Shown: positions 9,423-21,812, numbered from the stretch's first letter. The stretch: DNA of 64,000 nt from Megamerina dolium (GCA_963854835.1 OY978529.1:44120321-44184320); one strand, 5' to 3'. Made by a program: numbers and translations. The notes: generated by a model from the sequence alone, not told the origin.

Positions 9423-10270
9423 AATTGTTTTTTTTGTTGAAAAACATCAAAGCATATTATATGGCATAGAAGAGATTTTTTTGTGAGTAATGTCGTTTGT
9501 CTCTTCAAATGCATTTGCACACTTCAGTGAAAAATATTTTGTATTGTAGGATAGATATGTAAATGAATGTGCATTTTAGTTTGTGCAAAATAATTAAAAT
9601 ATTTTGCATTGTAAATTTATTTTATAGAACGAATTAAAAAAAAAAACAATTAAAATTTAATTTTTGGTTTAACAAAAAAAAAATGATTTAAATTCAAATA
9701 TGAGTAGGTGGTACTCGTATGTGGCGTGTGAATTAAAAAAATTTTTTTTTTTTTGCGCTTAGCCCCACCATCTTCTACATATTTAATAAGCAATTGTAAT
9801 TAACTCACATATAAACGAATGTGACCACATTAAGCCACTGCTAGAACGAAATGAATTGATGACACTGGCTAAATAACGAACTAACTGTTTGTTCTACCAG
9901 TCAGTTGTCATCATTCACATTCAAGCATTATCTAGACTTGATAATATTATAATTATATATGTATAATATATTTGCATCAGAGTGTATGTTGAAAGACGCC
10001 GAATGTCGCAATATTACCAACTAAATACAAGTGGTACCTATATTGAAAATTAATAATTTCATTTTAATGTGCAGCCGTGTCTTCTGCAAAATAAATATAG
10101 TGAACACGCAAATTGCTCATTAGCAAATTCGTATCGAGTTTTTCTTCTTGTTCGTTATATGATATATGATAATCATATTATTAATAAAATAATATTTGTT
10201 TTTTATTCGGTATTCTTCTTTTTGTAGACCATTTCTTCCGTCCGGTTTGTGTTGGTAGTAATTAATAAAA
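9423..10270. other. AT-rich spacer, nothing recognised
   Basis: Flank of the intact LINE up to the inverted Helentron-like copy. Several A and T runs (9635-9660, 9675-9690, 9737-9754). No coding or repeat match seen. Confidence 0.5.
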
Positions 10271-11660
10271 AAAAATCTCCTTACAGTCGGCTGGGGCCGA
10301 CCAAACTATACCCTGCATATGTAGATTTATATATAAAAAGTTTACTCGAATATCCAACTTTTCTTTTATTTCCACTTTTCGAGAAACAATTTTTGCATAT
10401 ACTACTAATTTACACCCGAAATGTGGTTGACTTTGACGAAGTAAAAGGATTTTAAGATAATTCCGAGGCTTAGTATGGGAGCTATATAAAAAGTGGGCGT
10501 GGCTTACCACTTTCTAGTAAATCCAATTAATTTTTCAATGTTAATCCACACCTTAAATTTGGTGTCCTACGTTGAATAGTTTCTAAGTTATGGTGGTTAA
10601 CATTTTTGTTTAATTTCCTCAACTTTGTATGGGAGCCCCAATAAGAAGTGGGCGTGGTACGCTGATTTTTCGCCAAATTATTTCCGACTACGATATTAAT
10701 TTAAGTGTCAATTATGGTTATTGTAGACATAAGATTGCCTAAGTTACAGCTGTTTCAATTTAAAATTTGTATGGGGGCTACGATAAACACTGGGCGTGGT
10801 GCGCCCATTTTCTGTGAGCCTAGTTGCTCGTACAATACTAATCCATACCCTAAGTCTCGTTGTCCTAGGCTAAATGGTTTGTAAGCTATGGAGCTTAAAA
10901 TTTTAGTTTAATTCCCTCGACTTTGTATGGGAGACCCATGAAGGAGTGGGCGTGGCACTTAAATCTCGTTATTCTACGCTGAATAGTTTGCAAGTTATAA
11001 CCGGTAACATTTTTTTTAATTTCCGCAACTTTGTATGGGAGACCCAAAAAGGAGTGGGCGTGGCACATTGATTTTCTGCCATATCATTTCCGACTATCGT
11101 GTTAATCTAAGTGTCAATTATGGTTATTCTAGACAGAAGATTGTAGAAGTTACAGCAGTTTCAATTTAAAAGAAGTACAGACACTTTGTATGGGAGCTAC
11201 GCTAAAAAGTAGGCGTGGCTCAACCACTTTTGGCGACGTTATATAGTAGTATAATATAAGTCTATGTGCCAAATATTGTTGTCCCAAGTGGTATATTATG
11301 TGAGTTATAGCAAGTTAAAGATTTTGAAAATTTCGAGGTTAGTCGCTTTGAATGCTTGGTGTGGGCGTGGTTATTGACCGATCATGCCCAATATCAATCC
11401 CCTCCGTACCCTTGGATCATAGATTACTTATGCCAAATTTCATCGAAATAGCTCAATATTTACTCAAGTTATCGTGCGAACCAGCCAGGTGACAGACAGA
11501 CGGACGGACGGACGGACGGACGGACATCGTTAAATCGAAAATTTAATCGACGCTGATCACGAATATATATCCATGTCTATATCTCCGGAGATTCCTTCAA
11601 GTGGACACAAACATCTGACCGAAATGAATATACCATGCATATTGCATTATGCAGGGTATA
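10271..11660 (-). mobile_element. DINE-1/mini-me-like Helentron-derived element, right copy (inverted)
   Basis: Reverse complement of the left copy. It carries the same 13-bp subterminal repeats (outer end at 11648-11660), hairpin near the inner end, (GTCY)n tract (here GGAC/AGAC at about 11491-11525) and central repeats. Relative to the left copy it lacks the 189 bases corresponding to left positions 821-1009, so it has one repeat unit fewer plus part of another. TTAT again lies just outside each end in element orientation. There is no coding capacity. The AT-rich flanks outside the two copies are unrelated, so I read these as two separate insertions rather than the arms of one foldback element. 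Confidence 0.7.
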
Positions 11661-12574
11661 ATAACAGAAAACAGTTTTGCCACAGCCACAAAACCGTCAG
11701 CCAGATAGACGATATTGTATCAGTTATTCCCATACGAAGTAATGAGTGATTGAATGAACGAATAAACGAACACTGCGAATGCAAGCTGTGTCTCATATGG
11801 CAAGTGGCTAGATGATGCACCTTTCAAAACTTTCAGTTTCGTTTTTATGTTGTGCATCTGAACGTGCATTGCACGATGGACCTACATGAAGGGTTCTACG
11901 TATGTTAGCATACATCACTCAATGTACAGTAGCATATGTTCATATATATGTTACATATAAATACAATAAGGTGGTGTGATTTTGTGTGGATATTAAACAA
12001 TATTGTTCCTAATGGAATAGAAGAAGAAACAAAACAAAATTGAAAATTAAAATTATAGCAAAACCTATAGCATACATAGTTATGACGATGGTTATACGAA
12101 ATTTGAAAGAGACAATCGGGAAAAGGGTGCCGGTATTGAAATTGCTTTGCTCGACTATAAAACTCAATAAGCTACTGGCAATAGCCTTGATAACACATAT
12201 TACATTTGGCAGTAGAATGAAATATTTCACGATGTGTGGCCTTCAAACGAGCGACGGCAATCGAAGGTGTCGTGTGACCGCACATTTCTGATCATAATAC
12301 GAAAAAACTGAATATTCTTTGTATGGCCGTGATGATACCAAGGTAAAGATGATTAGATGATTGAAATGTGCACATAAAAAGTAACACAGTTCGACATCAT
12401 TTTTGGTGCAGGCTTGATAGTAACTTTTCTAGAGAACGTAATATGGGAATGCTGAAATATGACCATAGCTTTGCTCAAACAGCATTTGTTTCTGCGATGT
12501 TGCGAAAAAACTTCTTTAGAATTTTTTGGTGAGAGTTTAATACGTCAACTAAAAACCATTAAACCATACACATT
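11661..12574. other. Spacer, nothing recognised
   Basis: About 900 bases of AT-rich DNA. Short ORFs of 70-80 codons on both strands around 12009-12290 overlap each other in antisense and show no recognisable domain. Confidence 0.5.
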
Positions 12575-12910
12575 GTGTTATGTTATGTTATTGTGGCTGC
12601 CCTCTCTCCGAGAGAACACACTTAGGCCAGAAAGGCCCATTGTAATACCACCGAGCTTTTCTTCCCATATTGTTGTGCGTGTTAAATTTGGACAGCATTA
12701 GAAGGGGCTTACTTATATTAGCCGATTCCGAACTGCAGAACCCTTGTGCCATCACATAAGCTTAGTTTTGTCACAGAGCTCTTTTAAGAAGAATTTTTTG
12801 CAAATTATTACTTCCGGAAAAATTGCCAATTCTTGTCGATAGGTGGGTAACGTTCGAAAGAAAAATCTTTTCTATATTAAATTGTGTTATGCTCCTGAGC
12901 TATGGCACCC
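12575..12910 (-). mobile_element. tRNA-derived SINE, type A tail, head deleted
   Basis: Minus-strand copy. The body matches through ACGTTCGAAAGAAAAATC, GCCAATTCTTGTCGATAGG and GCAGAACCC. The 3' end (12575-12660) has the type A tail, with CTCGGAGAGAGGGC-like sequence and ACAATAACATAACATAAC in element orientation. Most of the tRNA-related head, including the B box, is missing between the A-box remnant GAGCTATGGCACCC (12898-12910) and the body. Confidence 0.65.
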
Positions 12911-13324
12911 ACAACCATACACATTAAAAAATATATTTCCTTTGAAAGTCGTATTTTACTTTTACAAAATTGGAATTTTTTTCAAAATTTTAAAATATTC
13001 AAAATTCAAAGCTCTGTTACGCAAACAATTTATGTCCAATTGCAATGTAATGCACTAAACAGTATCAGTACCATCATCCGCACCACCATTGGTATCCATA
13101 GAAATGGTAGCACATGGTCACACTACGAAAGAACACTGCGAAACAAGTGCGGTTATAGAACTAGTGTCAGAGTAAGCACCAATATCAAAAGAAATGTTCA
13201 GCAGTGTTGCATTTTTAAACAGCTGTTTTATATTAGGAACATTAAAAATTTCATGAAGCAAAGTATTTATTAAAATGATTTTTATAATGATGTCAATTTA
13301 TTAAATTTTTTTAAATTGAATATT
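12911..13324. other. Spacer, nothing recognised
   Basis: AT-rich with one open frame of about 120 codons (12902-13273) of Ile/Asn/Thr-rich composition and no recognisable domain. I see no reason to call it a gene. Confidence 0.4.
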
Positions 13325-13520
13325 AATATATGAGTTAAAATGGCAACGGTATTTATTGCGGTTTTCACTCCACCTTAATATACAATTTATAAAATTTGTT
13401 TAAATTGAATGCAATTAAAAGAAATCCTTGTGTAATAGATTGATTTTAATATTTATGAGCTAAAATAGCAACTTTCTACAGTTATTTATTCCGGTTTTTA
13501 CTCCACCTTAATATACAAAT
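13325..13520. repeat. Tandem duplication of a ~125-bp unit
   Basis: Two diverged copies share the order ATATATGAG or ATTTATGAG, then TAAAATRGCAAC, then TTATTBCGGTTTT, then ACTCCACCTTAATATACAA. They lie at about 13325-13395 and 13446-13518. The CTCCACCT|TA end of each resembles the right end of the small TA-flanked element at 61030-61239, so these may be decayed MITE ends. Confidence 0.5.
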
Positions 13521-14282
13521 ATGTAACTGGTGCCGGTGTAGTGGTGTTTTTCTAATACAACAATGCGGCGTGCGTGCACTCACGATCTTTCAACAGATCT
13601 TTCTCTGAATTATGTGTGATGATGGGCAAATTGCATGTATGCCAATAACGCTTCGTTACATTCGTTAAATAGCAAAATGTTGCTACTACTAACCGTATAT
13701 GTGGTATCGTTTATTTTCTAATTCTTTGGCAATTGAGTTTGTGTGAAGGTGTTAGTTATTTCTTTCATTTCTTTCTTTTTATCCATCTTTTTTGTTTATC
13801 TTTTTATTTATTTATTTTACATTAAATTGCATGTAAACCAGTTGTTAACATGAACAAATTGTTAAAGTTGAATTGAATCACAAAATGTAAAGCTGATTGA
13901 ATTTATCAGAGGGTAATGACCATAGAAATTTATGTAAAGAAGGAGATGCATACATAAAATATTTGAAATAAAATTATATTTTCAACACTTGAATTCAATT
14001 TAGATAAATGGAATTTCAAATCAAAACACATATGCAGTTACCTACAAATTAATTTACTTATATTTGTGTGTATGCAGATTAAGCAAATTAAGTTATTCTA
14101 AAATATTATTACATACTCAAATCAATTTGTTAATAATACTGCATATCATCTAATCAACATCTATGCAATTTGCTCATTGAGCAAAGCTGTCTACATGAGT
14201 AATGTGAGTATTATCCAGTTATTTTAATTGTCATAGTCACCTACACATACTTTTATGTACATATTAAATACAATGTATATTA
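13521..14282. other. Spacer, nothing recognised
   Basis: AT-rich DNA without a supported gene or repeat. Confidence 0.5.
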
Positions 14283-14668
14283 GGGTGAGCCTTAGGGTTA
14301 CCAAATATTATATTCCTCGTATAAAACTATTCAATTTAAAGGTGATTTTCTCATAAAACATGAAATTATGCAATTGTACCTTCAAAATTTGTTGTTGCTT
14401 CATTAAGCTGAGTAGCTGGGTAGGATATTGTGACTATATCCCAATATTCACATCAATGTTCCAAAACCACCTCTTTCGATATTACCCTCCGATGTTAATG
14501 ATTAGACCCACCGGTGCTAACGGTCGTATCATTTGCCGATCCGTTAAGCCATCAAAATCCTCGGGCCTGTATTTTACTTTAAGGTATATTCTAAATTCAA
14601 TTTAGAGCCATCCGACGATATTTTAAATATAGCTTTTTGTCTTACTTCCTGATCAATTTTATTCACCC
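14283..14668. mobile_element. Possible MITE with short inverted ends
   Basis: TA followed by GGGTGAG at the left end and TTCACCC followed by TA at the right end give a 386-base unit with 7-base inverted ends and TA flanks, as in Tc1/mariner-derived MITEs. The ends are too short to be certain, and no second copy was seen in the window. Confidence 0.25.
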
Positions 14669-15321
14669 TAATGTGCGTGCTTGTAAAGATATGACCACAA
14701 TCGAGTTGATTTGCTAATTGTTGAATATGTCTCCAGGTAATCCATATACATATTCACAAATATCCCATTGTTGAGGTTTGCCAAAATTCCAAACATCTCT
14801 TCTTGTATCTTCTATCTGTCTAAGGTTGCTTATGTTGTTGTTAACATAGCAGAATAAAATTGACAATTTTTTATAGTGTCCTTTTGCCCACAATTACTAC
14901 ACAAATTAGTACATAACTACAATTTTCTTCCTTCCTTCCGTTCTTATACGATCTGTCACGACGGAAGAAGAATATGATAAGAATTTGACCATTATAATAA
15001 AATAATTATATTATTTAGGGTGATTTTGTCTTTCGTTTGGTTTCTTGAGTGTCATGACATGTGACAAATGTCTGTCTAGTCATGTTGAAGATGGGGTTGT
15101 GGTAAATGTGGATAGCTCTCTATAGATTCGTTTGGTTACACCTTCTGGTTTATTACTCCTGGTTGCGTGCGTAATGACAATGGTAAATCTGATGTATTTT
15201 CAATAATCCAAAGTGATTAAAACTTGCATAAAAGATGCATGCATTTATCTCACTGTTTGACCACTAATCATGTGGTATTGTGCAAGTCAATGAAAATATA
15301 TATCTGTGTGATATGTATATA
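14669..15321. other. Spacer, nothing recognised
   Basis: AT-rich, with repeated short CTTCC motifs around 14920-14940. No gene supported. Confidence 0.5.
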
Positions 15322-16522
15322 TAAGGTCTAGTAAAAAGAAATCCATTATTTTTGCTTTAAATCGAAGGTTTTATTTAGCATAGTTAGAATGGTCCGATTT
15401 AGGTCAAATATGCACCGTTTTGTTCGATAACTTGTTGCCATTTTGTACGTAATTTCATAATGTCACCCTCGTCTCTATTGGCAAAAACCTGGGACACTCG
15501 ATTTTAACAAGCTTCTCTTGAGGCGAATTTTTCACCAGCAAAATCATTCGGCATAGACAGGAACAGGTAGTAATCACTTGGTGCCACGTCCGGACTATAA
15601 GGTGGATGCATAAGAACGTCCCAACCAAGTTCCCGGAGCTTCTGGCGAGTTACTATCGATGTGTGTGGCGTGGCGTTGTCCTGATGGAACACAATTCCTC
15701 GCCTTTTGGCCAAAGTTGGCCGCTTCTGGGCGATTTATTCCTTCAGACAGTAGGTCTGAATTAAAAGTTTGGTCGTATGGGAGCAGCTCATAGTATATTA
15801 TTCCATAGCAAAACTTTCCTGACCGTCAATACTGGCTTGTCCACCGTTTGCGCCGGCTCACCGTGATTCGACCACGATCGTTTTCGCGTGACGTTGTCGT
15901 AAGTGACCCACTTTTCATCACTAGTAACCATCCGCTTCAGAAATGGATCGATTGTGTTGCGATTCAGCAGCTATTCGCATATGGAAATTCGGTCCATGAG
16001 GTTTTTTTTTGCGTTAACTCATGTGGAACCCATACATCGAGCTTCTTTTTGTATCCAGCCTTATTTCAATGGTTCCAAACGGTTTTTTGTGCAATGTTTA
16101 GCTTCTCAGTGATTCTTCTCGGCAGACTCAATGATTTCCGTTATTTTATCGATATTTTCCACAATTCACCTTGCATGTTTGACATCCAAATTACCGGAAC
16201 GGAATCGACGAAACCAAAATTGCACATGATTGGCTGTTACAGTATCACGACCATAAACACTATTCACATTTTCAGCCGCCTGGCTTGCGTGGCATGGCTT
16301 TATCGAAGAAAAACTGTAAAATATGGCGTATTTTCACTTTACTGGTGTCCATCTTTGACGCGTGCTCAAACAATACTGAGTCAAGCAATCATCAAACTGC
16401 CTGAGAAGTTTATTTAATATGAAATCCTATCTTTCTAACGCCATCTAGCGTAACCCGATCGCGGTACAGAATACTAAAGCCATCTATTGGAAAAATAATG
16501 GATTTCTTTGTAGTACACCTGA
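15322..16522 (-). pseudogene. Decayed mariner element with terminal inverted repeats
   Basis: The ends are inverted copies: TAAGGTCTAGTAAAAAGAAA at 15322 and, in reverse, TCAGGTGTACTACAAAGAAA ending at 16522; both continue TCCATTATTTTT, with TA outside. The minus strand encodes a mariner transposase (DD34D, cut-and-paste) from MDTSKVKIRHILQFFF near 16350. Recognisable blocks are TANHVQFWFRRFRSGN, ISICE-LLNRN-IDPFLKRM, VTSDEKWVTYDN (first Asp), HQDNATPH (second Asp) and PPYSPDVAPSD (third Asp), the last two inside an open stretch at 15504-15713. Several stops, frameshifts and a deletion after AMPRKP make it inactive. The copy at 52111-52746 belongs to the same family. Confidence 0.85.
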
Positions 16523-16529
16523 TATATCA

Positions 16530-17350
16530 GGATCGTATCACAGAAGCATAGGACAAGACCATAACACGGTGCTTTTGATGAATTTTGATTTTGATGAATA
16601 CGGTTCCATTTTACATTTAACATTTTACCCAACTGAATTTTTATTCCTTCCTGAGTAAGTGGAATCGTAGTGAACTCACCATAGCTAGGCATATCAGCCA
16701 GCGTCACATCTCCACTAGCGTGATTAGCCTTCTTTGCCTTCAATTGCTGTTTAGGTAAGTTTTGGACGAGAGTTGTGCTGGGGTTTCAACATCGGTCCCT
16801 CTTACTTGTTTTAGTAAGGGTTGTCAGGCTTTTTTAGCCTTTGGCCATTGGCAGAGCAGCAAGCTGCAACGAATCGGAGAGACATAGTCCCTGTAGACGT
16901 GTAGAATTTTTGCCGATTGCAAAATACATGCGCCATTCCTTTTGATCAGATCTCTCTGTCAGTCAAAACTTTGTCACAGTCAACGTTTGGGCCAATGTCC
17001 CTTTCCTTGGTCTTGACGTTCACGGGTACAGCAACCTCTATGAGCAGAGTCTATGGAGCTAGCTGATAGAATATTCTCTAGTGCCGTTGCGGTATTTTTT
17101 GAAACATTTTCATCCCACGAATGTAGGGGAAAATATGTGACCTGAAGTAGAGTCCCAATGTTCCTCGGGAAGACTAACTGATAACGAAGTTCGCCACCTC
17201 TTCAATATATTCGATATACTGTGTTCGAGTCTGGGCTATTTTTTCAACTATGCTCCCAGATAAGTTGATCGTAAGCACGGATTATACAACATCTTAATGC
17301 AACCCAGCGAAGGGGATATACCGCCCCTCTATGGTTGTTTGTTTTCAGAG
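16530..17350 (-). pseudogene. Unrecognised coding-like relic
   Basis: The minus strand has an open stretch (16474-16743) beginning MKAKKANHASGDVTLAD, joined upstream across stops to further protein-like stretches, including a frame reading LTINLSGSIVEKIAQTRTQY near 17200-17280. GC content is above that of its surroundings. I do not recognise a family; ORF1 of a non-LTR element is one possibility because LINE debris is so common here. The open stretch at its 3' end overlaps the mariner terminus, so that part is fortuitous. Confidence 0.25.
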
Positions 17351-19674
17351 TTCACATGCTTCTTCCGTTATGATTCGTATTCAAAATAATTCAAAATAAT
17401 TCAAAATAATCCATATATGAACTCTTTTTTTAAATATTTTGCTCAACACTGTACTGATGATGATTATGGCGAGAAATAGTTGGCAGCTCAACAAGCAATA
17501 GTGTCAATGTGAGTATGTAATAATGTGAAGCAATTACATTTTTGTATTTTTTTTTTGCTTTTTTTCTTCTTCTTCATCGTTTTTTTGTTGTTTTTGGCGC
17601 ATATAGTACAACACACAATAATTAATCACATGTGAGTGAGACACGTAAAAGCAACATATTGTGTTGCATCGTTGATGTGACAATGACGATGATCGTGCTG
17701 TTGGTGGCGATGGCAAATTAAAACAAAAAAAAAAAAAAATAAAAAACTAAAAACTTACAAAAAATATTTCAAACAAATTTTGCCTGATTTTGTCTTAATT
17801 AACGCCAAACGCTTCAATAGCGATAAAATATGGGCCAACACCAACGCGGCTGCCAATGCTGTTGCTGGTGCTGTTGCTGGTGTTGATAGCGATGTGTGAC
17901 ATACAGACGATATGTTGCGATACACGATACATGATACAAGAATTGTCTTAATGCGGATGCGGATGAAAAGCAGCAACGACAGGAACAACATAAAAGTCAA
18001 ACACTTGTTCCAATTAATCGGCTTTTTGTGCTGTGGTGCTGAGTGTGAAGTTGATATTGTGTTTATTTTGATATTTCATAAATACTTAAGTTATTTTCCT
18101 TTTTTGGTATTATTTCTCTTACATCTATATACACTTTTAGCTCTAAGCGAGATTTGCGCATGTAAAAATTATTTTGCAAGCGCATCGGATTACAGCTAGG
18201 CGGGTGGGAGTAAGGCTGTGTGCAGGTGGTCCTGGGTTTAACTTATTTCTAGTTTTCATTTGTATTATAATTACTTATATTGGGCCAATACATATCTTGA
18301 TATAGAAGAGCCAATCAGCGATCAGCTGAGATATCACCAAATTTATGGTGACCCCATCATAATAAAACAATGTGAGCACCACTGCTAAATGACAACGCCT
18401 TTGGTGTATTAAATATCACACATAAATAAAAAAATATCCATGAAATGGAAGCAAAAACGCTAATGAATGGACCACACACTGTTGTATTGTAGTAGCAGTT
18501 TCTTTTGTGGCATTCTTATATCTAAAGTTTGACACTTTTTGTATTTAAAAGATAACTTCCAAATAATAATCTTCTATTGCAGTACTACTTGTATTACCAT
18601 TTCAATTATGGCGAGACTTTCACTAAAATTAGCTTCAATAATTATAAACCATTTTCAAATTTTTTTACTTAAAAAATTATAACTGGATATTGTGGTTTAT
18701 GCTTGATTATTATATTCATATATTAGACATACTATATTGCATAACTAATAATCACACGTGTCTATAAAAATATAATTGTTATTGATGGTATTGTTGTTGG
18801 GTGAACAACTTTTATAGTGCCCGTCTCATATCATTATAGAGAATTTAACGCTTGTCACTGCTGCAATTTATATATATTATACATATACCTTTCTGTGTAC
18901 CTTTCTTTTACTTTTATCTGAGTACATGAAGACTATTGTACTATTCATATAATATATGGAGAAGGGTAGATTGATTTTTTTAAGCTTTAATACCATATAC
19001 ACGTGCCATGGTTATCACTTGGGCGTTACGAAATGACAATGCATGATTGTGCGAATATTTTTTTTATTGAACCGTAGAGCAGAATGTAGCAAAACTAGAA
19101 TATTAAATTATAGTATGTGATTTTAAGGTATTTTGTGAATCTTCAAAACTATTTTTTTTGGCTTCGAAATTATGATTTCAAATAAATTACTTTATGATAT
19201 TCTTACTATATGTATTACATATATACATATTGTACATTATATGCATATACGAGTGTACTATAAATAAAATTCCAATTCGGAAAAAACAAATTCAATATAC
19301 GAATACATCAAATTCCATATTAATTAATAGAATAAAAATGAATTGAATGCATCTACAAGATCATTATCATATACCTACATAGATACGTACGTGGATCATA
19401 CAAAACTATAACAAACTATTCTTAGAAAACTTGATTTTAAATTTCATGCCTGCCACTTCAGCAGCAGCAGCAGCAATATCATTAATATAACTCTATCGCA
19501 TCTACACCTATAGCACCTATATCATGTAGTTGCATACATATAAGGCTAGTTACTTTTTGTCATCTTGTATATGTAGACGTGTTATTTGTTTTTATATGCT
19601 ACACTAAAAGAGTTAGGATATAATGAAGGCGTTTGTAACGCCCCTACGACGATGGACAGGTATGGCAAAGTATA
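17351..19674. other. AT-rich spacer with simple repeats
   Basis: About 2.3 kb without a supported gene. Small features: three tandem 11-base units based on TTCAAAATAAT at 17380-17410, T and A runs at 17546-17590 and 17725-17740, and CAGCAGCAG at 19459-19474. Confidence 0.5.
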
Positions 19675-19870
19675 TAGAAACTTTGTGACAACACTTTTTT
19701 TCTGATATTTCACACAGAGCTATCTTTTAGAAGCTTTTCCATGACAAATTGTTACTGACTACAAAATTTTAAATTAAATTTTTTTAAAGCTTTATTAAAG
19801 TTACCTCCGTCGGGAGTCCGACTCATGACCTACATCTCTGTTAGTTCTGGCACTATTAATAGCGTAAGTT
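19675..19870 (-). mobile_element. Old SINE fragment
   Basis: The 19678-19775 segment parallels the SINE body (TTTGTGACAACACTTTTTTT, then CACAGAGCTATCTTTTAGAA, then CATGACAAATTGTTACTG). The 19808-19862 segment resembles a reversed tRNA-like head (GTCGGGAGTCCGACTCATGA as the B-box region). It is heavily diverged. Confidence 0.45.
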
Positions 19871-20061
19871 ATATTATACTACATTTGAAAGCTGATATTT
19901 TAGAGAATATAATTTCTAAAGCTTTAATGCTTTAACAGCTGAAAAGTTATTCGTGTTTGAAAATGGAGTTTTCTTTTCGATTTACTTCCATAGAGACAAA
20001 AACACAACGCAGACATATGACAAAATTTGGGCTGTTTATGGGCTATTAATACATGTTGTAC

Positions 20062-20428
20062 AAAAAAAAAAAAAATAAACATGTGGCACTTAAAGCCCCA
20101 AAGGGCTCATTGGCCGAGCTTCTCTTCCATTACTGTTGTGCGTCTTAAATTTTGGACAGTATTAGAATGGACCTACTTATTTTAGCCGGTTCCGAACGGC
20201 AGAACACTTGTGACATCACTTTTTCTGAGCTTTGTCACAGAGTTCTTTTTAGAAACTTTTTCATGGCAAGTTGTTACTGTCGGATGAATTGCCAATTGCT
20301 TGCCGACAGGTGGGTACCGTTCGAAAGAAAAATCTTTTCGATATTAAATTTGTTATGCATCAGCCGGGTATTGAACCACGACCTATAGATCAGAAGGCGA
20401 ACACACTAACCACTGAACTACGGCACCC
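20062..20428 (-). mobile_element. tRNA-derived SINE, type B tail
   Basis: Near-complete minus-strand copy. In element orientation it has the head GGGTGCCGTAGTTCAGTGGT, continuing TTAGTGTGTTCGCC, then a B-box region around GGTTCAATACCCGGC, the body, AGCTCGGCCAATGAGCCC, and the tail GTGCCACATGTTTATTTTTT. It is almost identical to the copy at 21821-22185, so both are recent or one was duplicated. Confidence 0.8.
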
Positions 20429-20434
20429 ACAACA

Positions 20435-21415
20435 TTGGTTTAAATAAAATCGTCGTTCCGGAGATTTCAATATTAAAGATGTACTTCGGTTTCGCCGACC
20501 AATCACATGGAAAATGTTGGCAAATTCTATCCAAAGCCGGTAAAAATCTACATGCAACCATTTATGATATCATGGAGGAGCTAAGAGTTGCTCAGAAATT
20601 TGTTTTAAATCTTTTGTATGTGGCTGGATTCATCAAGAAGCTCGATAAGTGGATGCTGCATGAACCGAGTAAGAAAATTTTACTCTACTGCATTTGTAAT
20701 TGCAATAACTTGCTGAACCGGTTGGAAAATAGCAACTTCTGACACGAGTTGCAAAGTCACAATTGATCAATTCGAAGGTAATTTCCCATTGCTGGGGTAA
20801 TGAAAGGGAGTTATAACGATCGATTCGGAACCCTAACGTGAGCAACTCATTAATTGTGTGAAGTAATCAAGGGTTCTGCCATTCAGAACTGGTTAATATA
20901 AGTAGGTCCCTCCTAATATTGTCCAAAATTTAACACGGAGAATAGTACTGGAAGAGTAGCTTGGCCAAAGGGCCCACCAAGGCCTGTAAGTGCTATATAT
21001 TTGTTTAGTAATTTTTTTTTTATCAAGCAAACGTGTCCAGAATGTTGAAATCACAAAGTGTAAACCTTCCATGTGATAACGCGAGGCCACACACATTTTG
21101 GTGACCCGCGAAAAATTGTAAAAGCTTGGTGGAGAAATTTTGATCCATCCATCATACATTTCAGACGTTGCATCTTCATACTGCCATATTTTTCGGTCGC
21201 TTGAAAATTCGCTACAGGCAAATAAATTGGAGTCTAAAAGTGACCCGAAAATCAATTGTTGGCGCTCTTCGGCCATATCTCATAGAAGTTTTACGAAGGT
21301 GGAATGGCTCTACTTGGAAAATGGCGAAAGATATTATTATAGTATTTTGATTAATTCTGTATATCGAAAGTAATAAAATTAAACTCCTCAATTTAACGAA
21401 AAAATACTGAACCAC
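20435..21415 (+). pseudogene. Decayed mariner transposase, interrupted by SINE debris
   Basis: The N-terminal part (about 20455-20760) reads FNIKDVLRFRRPI, then the open stretch 20479-20742 with LNLLYVAGFIKKLDKWML and LLNRLENSNF. This corresponds to the second helix-turn-helix and the linker of mariner transposases (usually IKKLDKWVPHEL). The C-terminal part (about 21040-21400) reads ILIHPSYISDVASSY in place of HPPYSPDVAPSDYHLF, FRSLENSLQANKLES, then a LPGKW-like block. The first catalytic block is lost, and a plus-strand SINE 3' half (20862-21021) sits between the halves. No inverted repeats were identified. It is a different lineage from the 15.3-kb and 57.3-kb elements. Confidence 0.65.
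20862..21021 (+). mobile_element. SINE 3' half inside the mariner relic
   Basis: AAGGGTTCTGCCATTCAGAA, TAGGTCCCTCCTAATATTGT and the tail AGTAGCTTGGCCAAAGGGCC, then GTAAGTGCTATATATTTG and a T run, match the 3' half of the type B SINE in plus orientation. The 5' half is absent, as in a 5'-truncated insertion. Confidence 0.65.
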
Positions 21416-21421
21416 TATAGG

Positions 21422-21812
21422 AATTTACATTTAGAGCGCTCGAACTTAAAAAAAAAAAAATAGGGATATTTTTACAAATTCAAGCAGATCTTTATTTTAT
21501 TTAAAATTACATTTAATGCACCAATAGTTGTGGAACACACATTTAGTCCTCCATGTAAGGGTTAAGATCGTACTTATACAGAATTGTTGGAAAAGTGTCT
21601 CACAAAACCTGATTTTACGTGATTGGTGTGTATGGAAAAAACATAGAATAAAATATAAAAAAGTTGATTTTTCAACATTATGTTCACTTAGTGAAATTTC
21701 TATTGTGTTCATTCTGTTCACTTTGAATTGGGCTACTTTGCCGTTGTGGTTAGTCACAGGCATTATAACAATATTAATTGCCATAATGCCACCGTATCGT
21801 AGGGTACAGAAG
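21422..21812. other. Spacer, nothing recognised
   Basis: AT-rich. Open frames on both strands (21497-21784 minus, 21528-21905 plus) overlap in antisense, carry no recognisable domain, and one runs into the SINE. Confidence 0.45.

Noticed and set aside
118..11660. A single giant foldback transposon
   Set aside because: Each arm has its own complete set of Helentron-like termini and its own TTAT flanks, and no direct duplication flanks the pair.
12902..13273. 123-codon ORF
   Set aside because: Begins inside SINE debris, AT-biased composition, no domain.
15848..16417. 189-codon plus-strand ORF
   Set aside because: Antisense shadow of the minus-strand mariner transposase relic.
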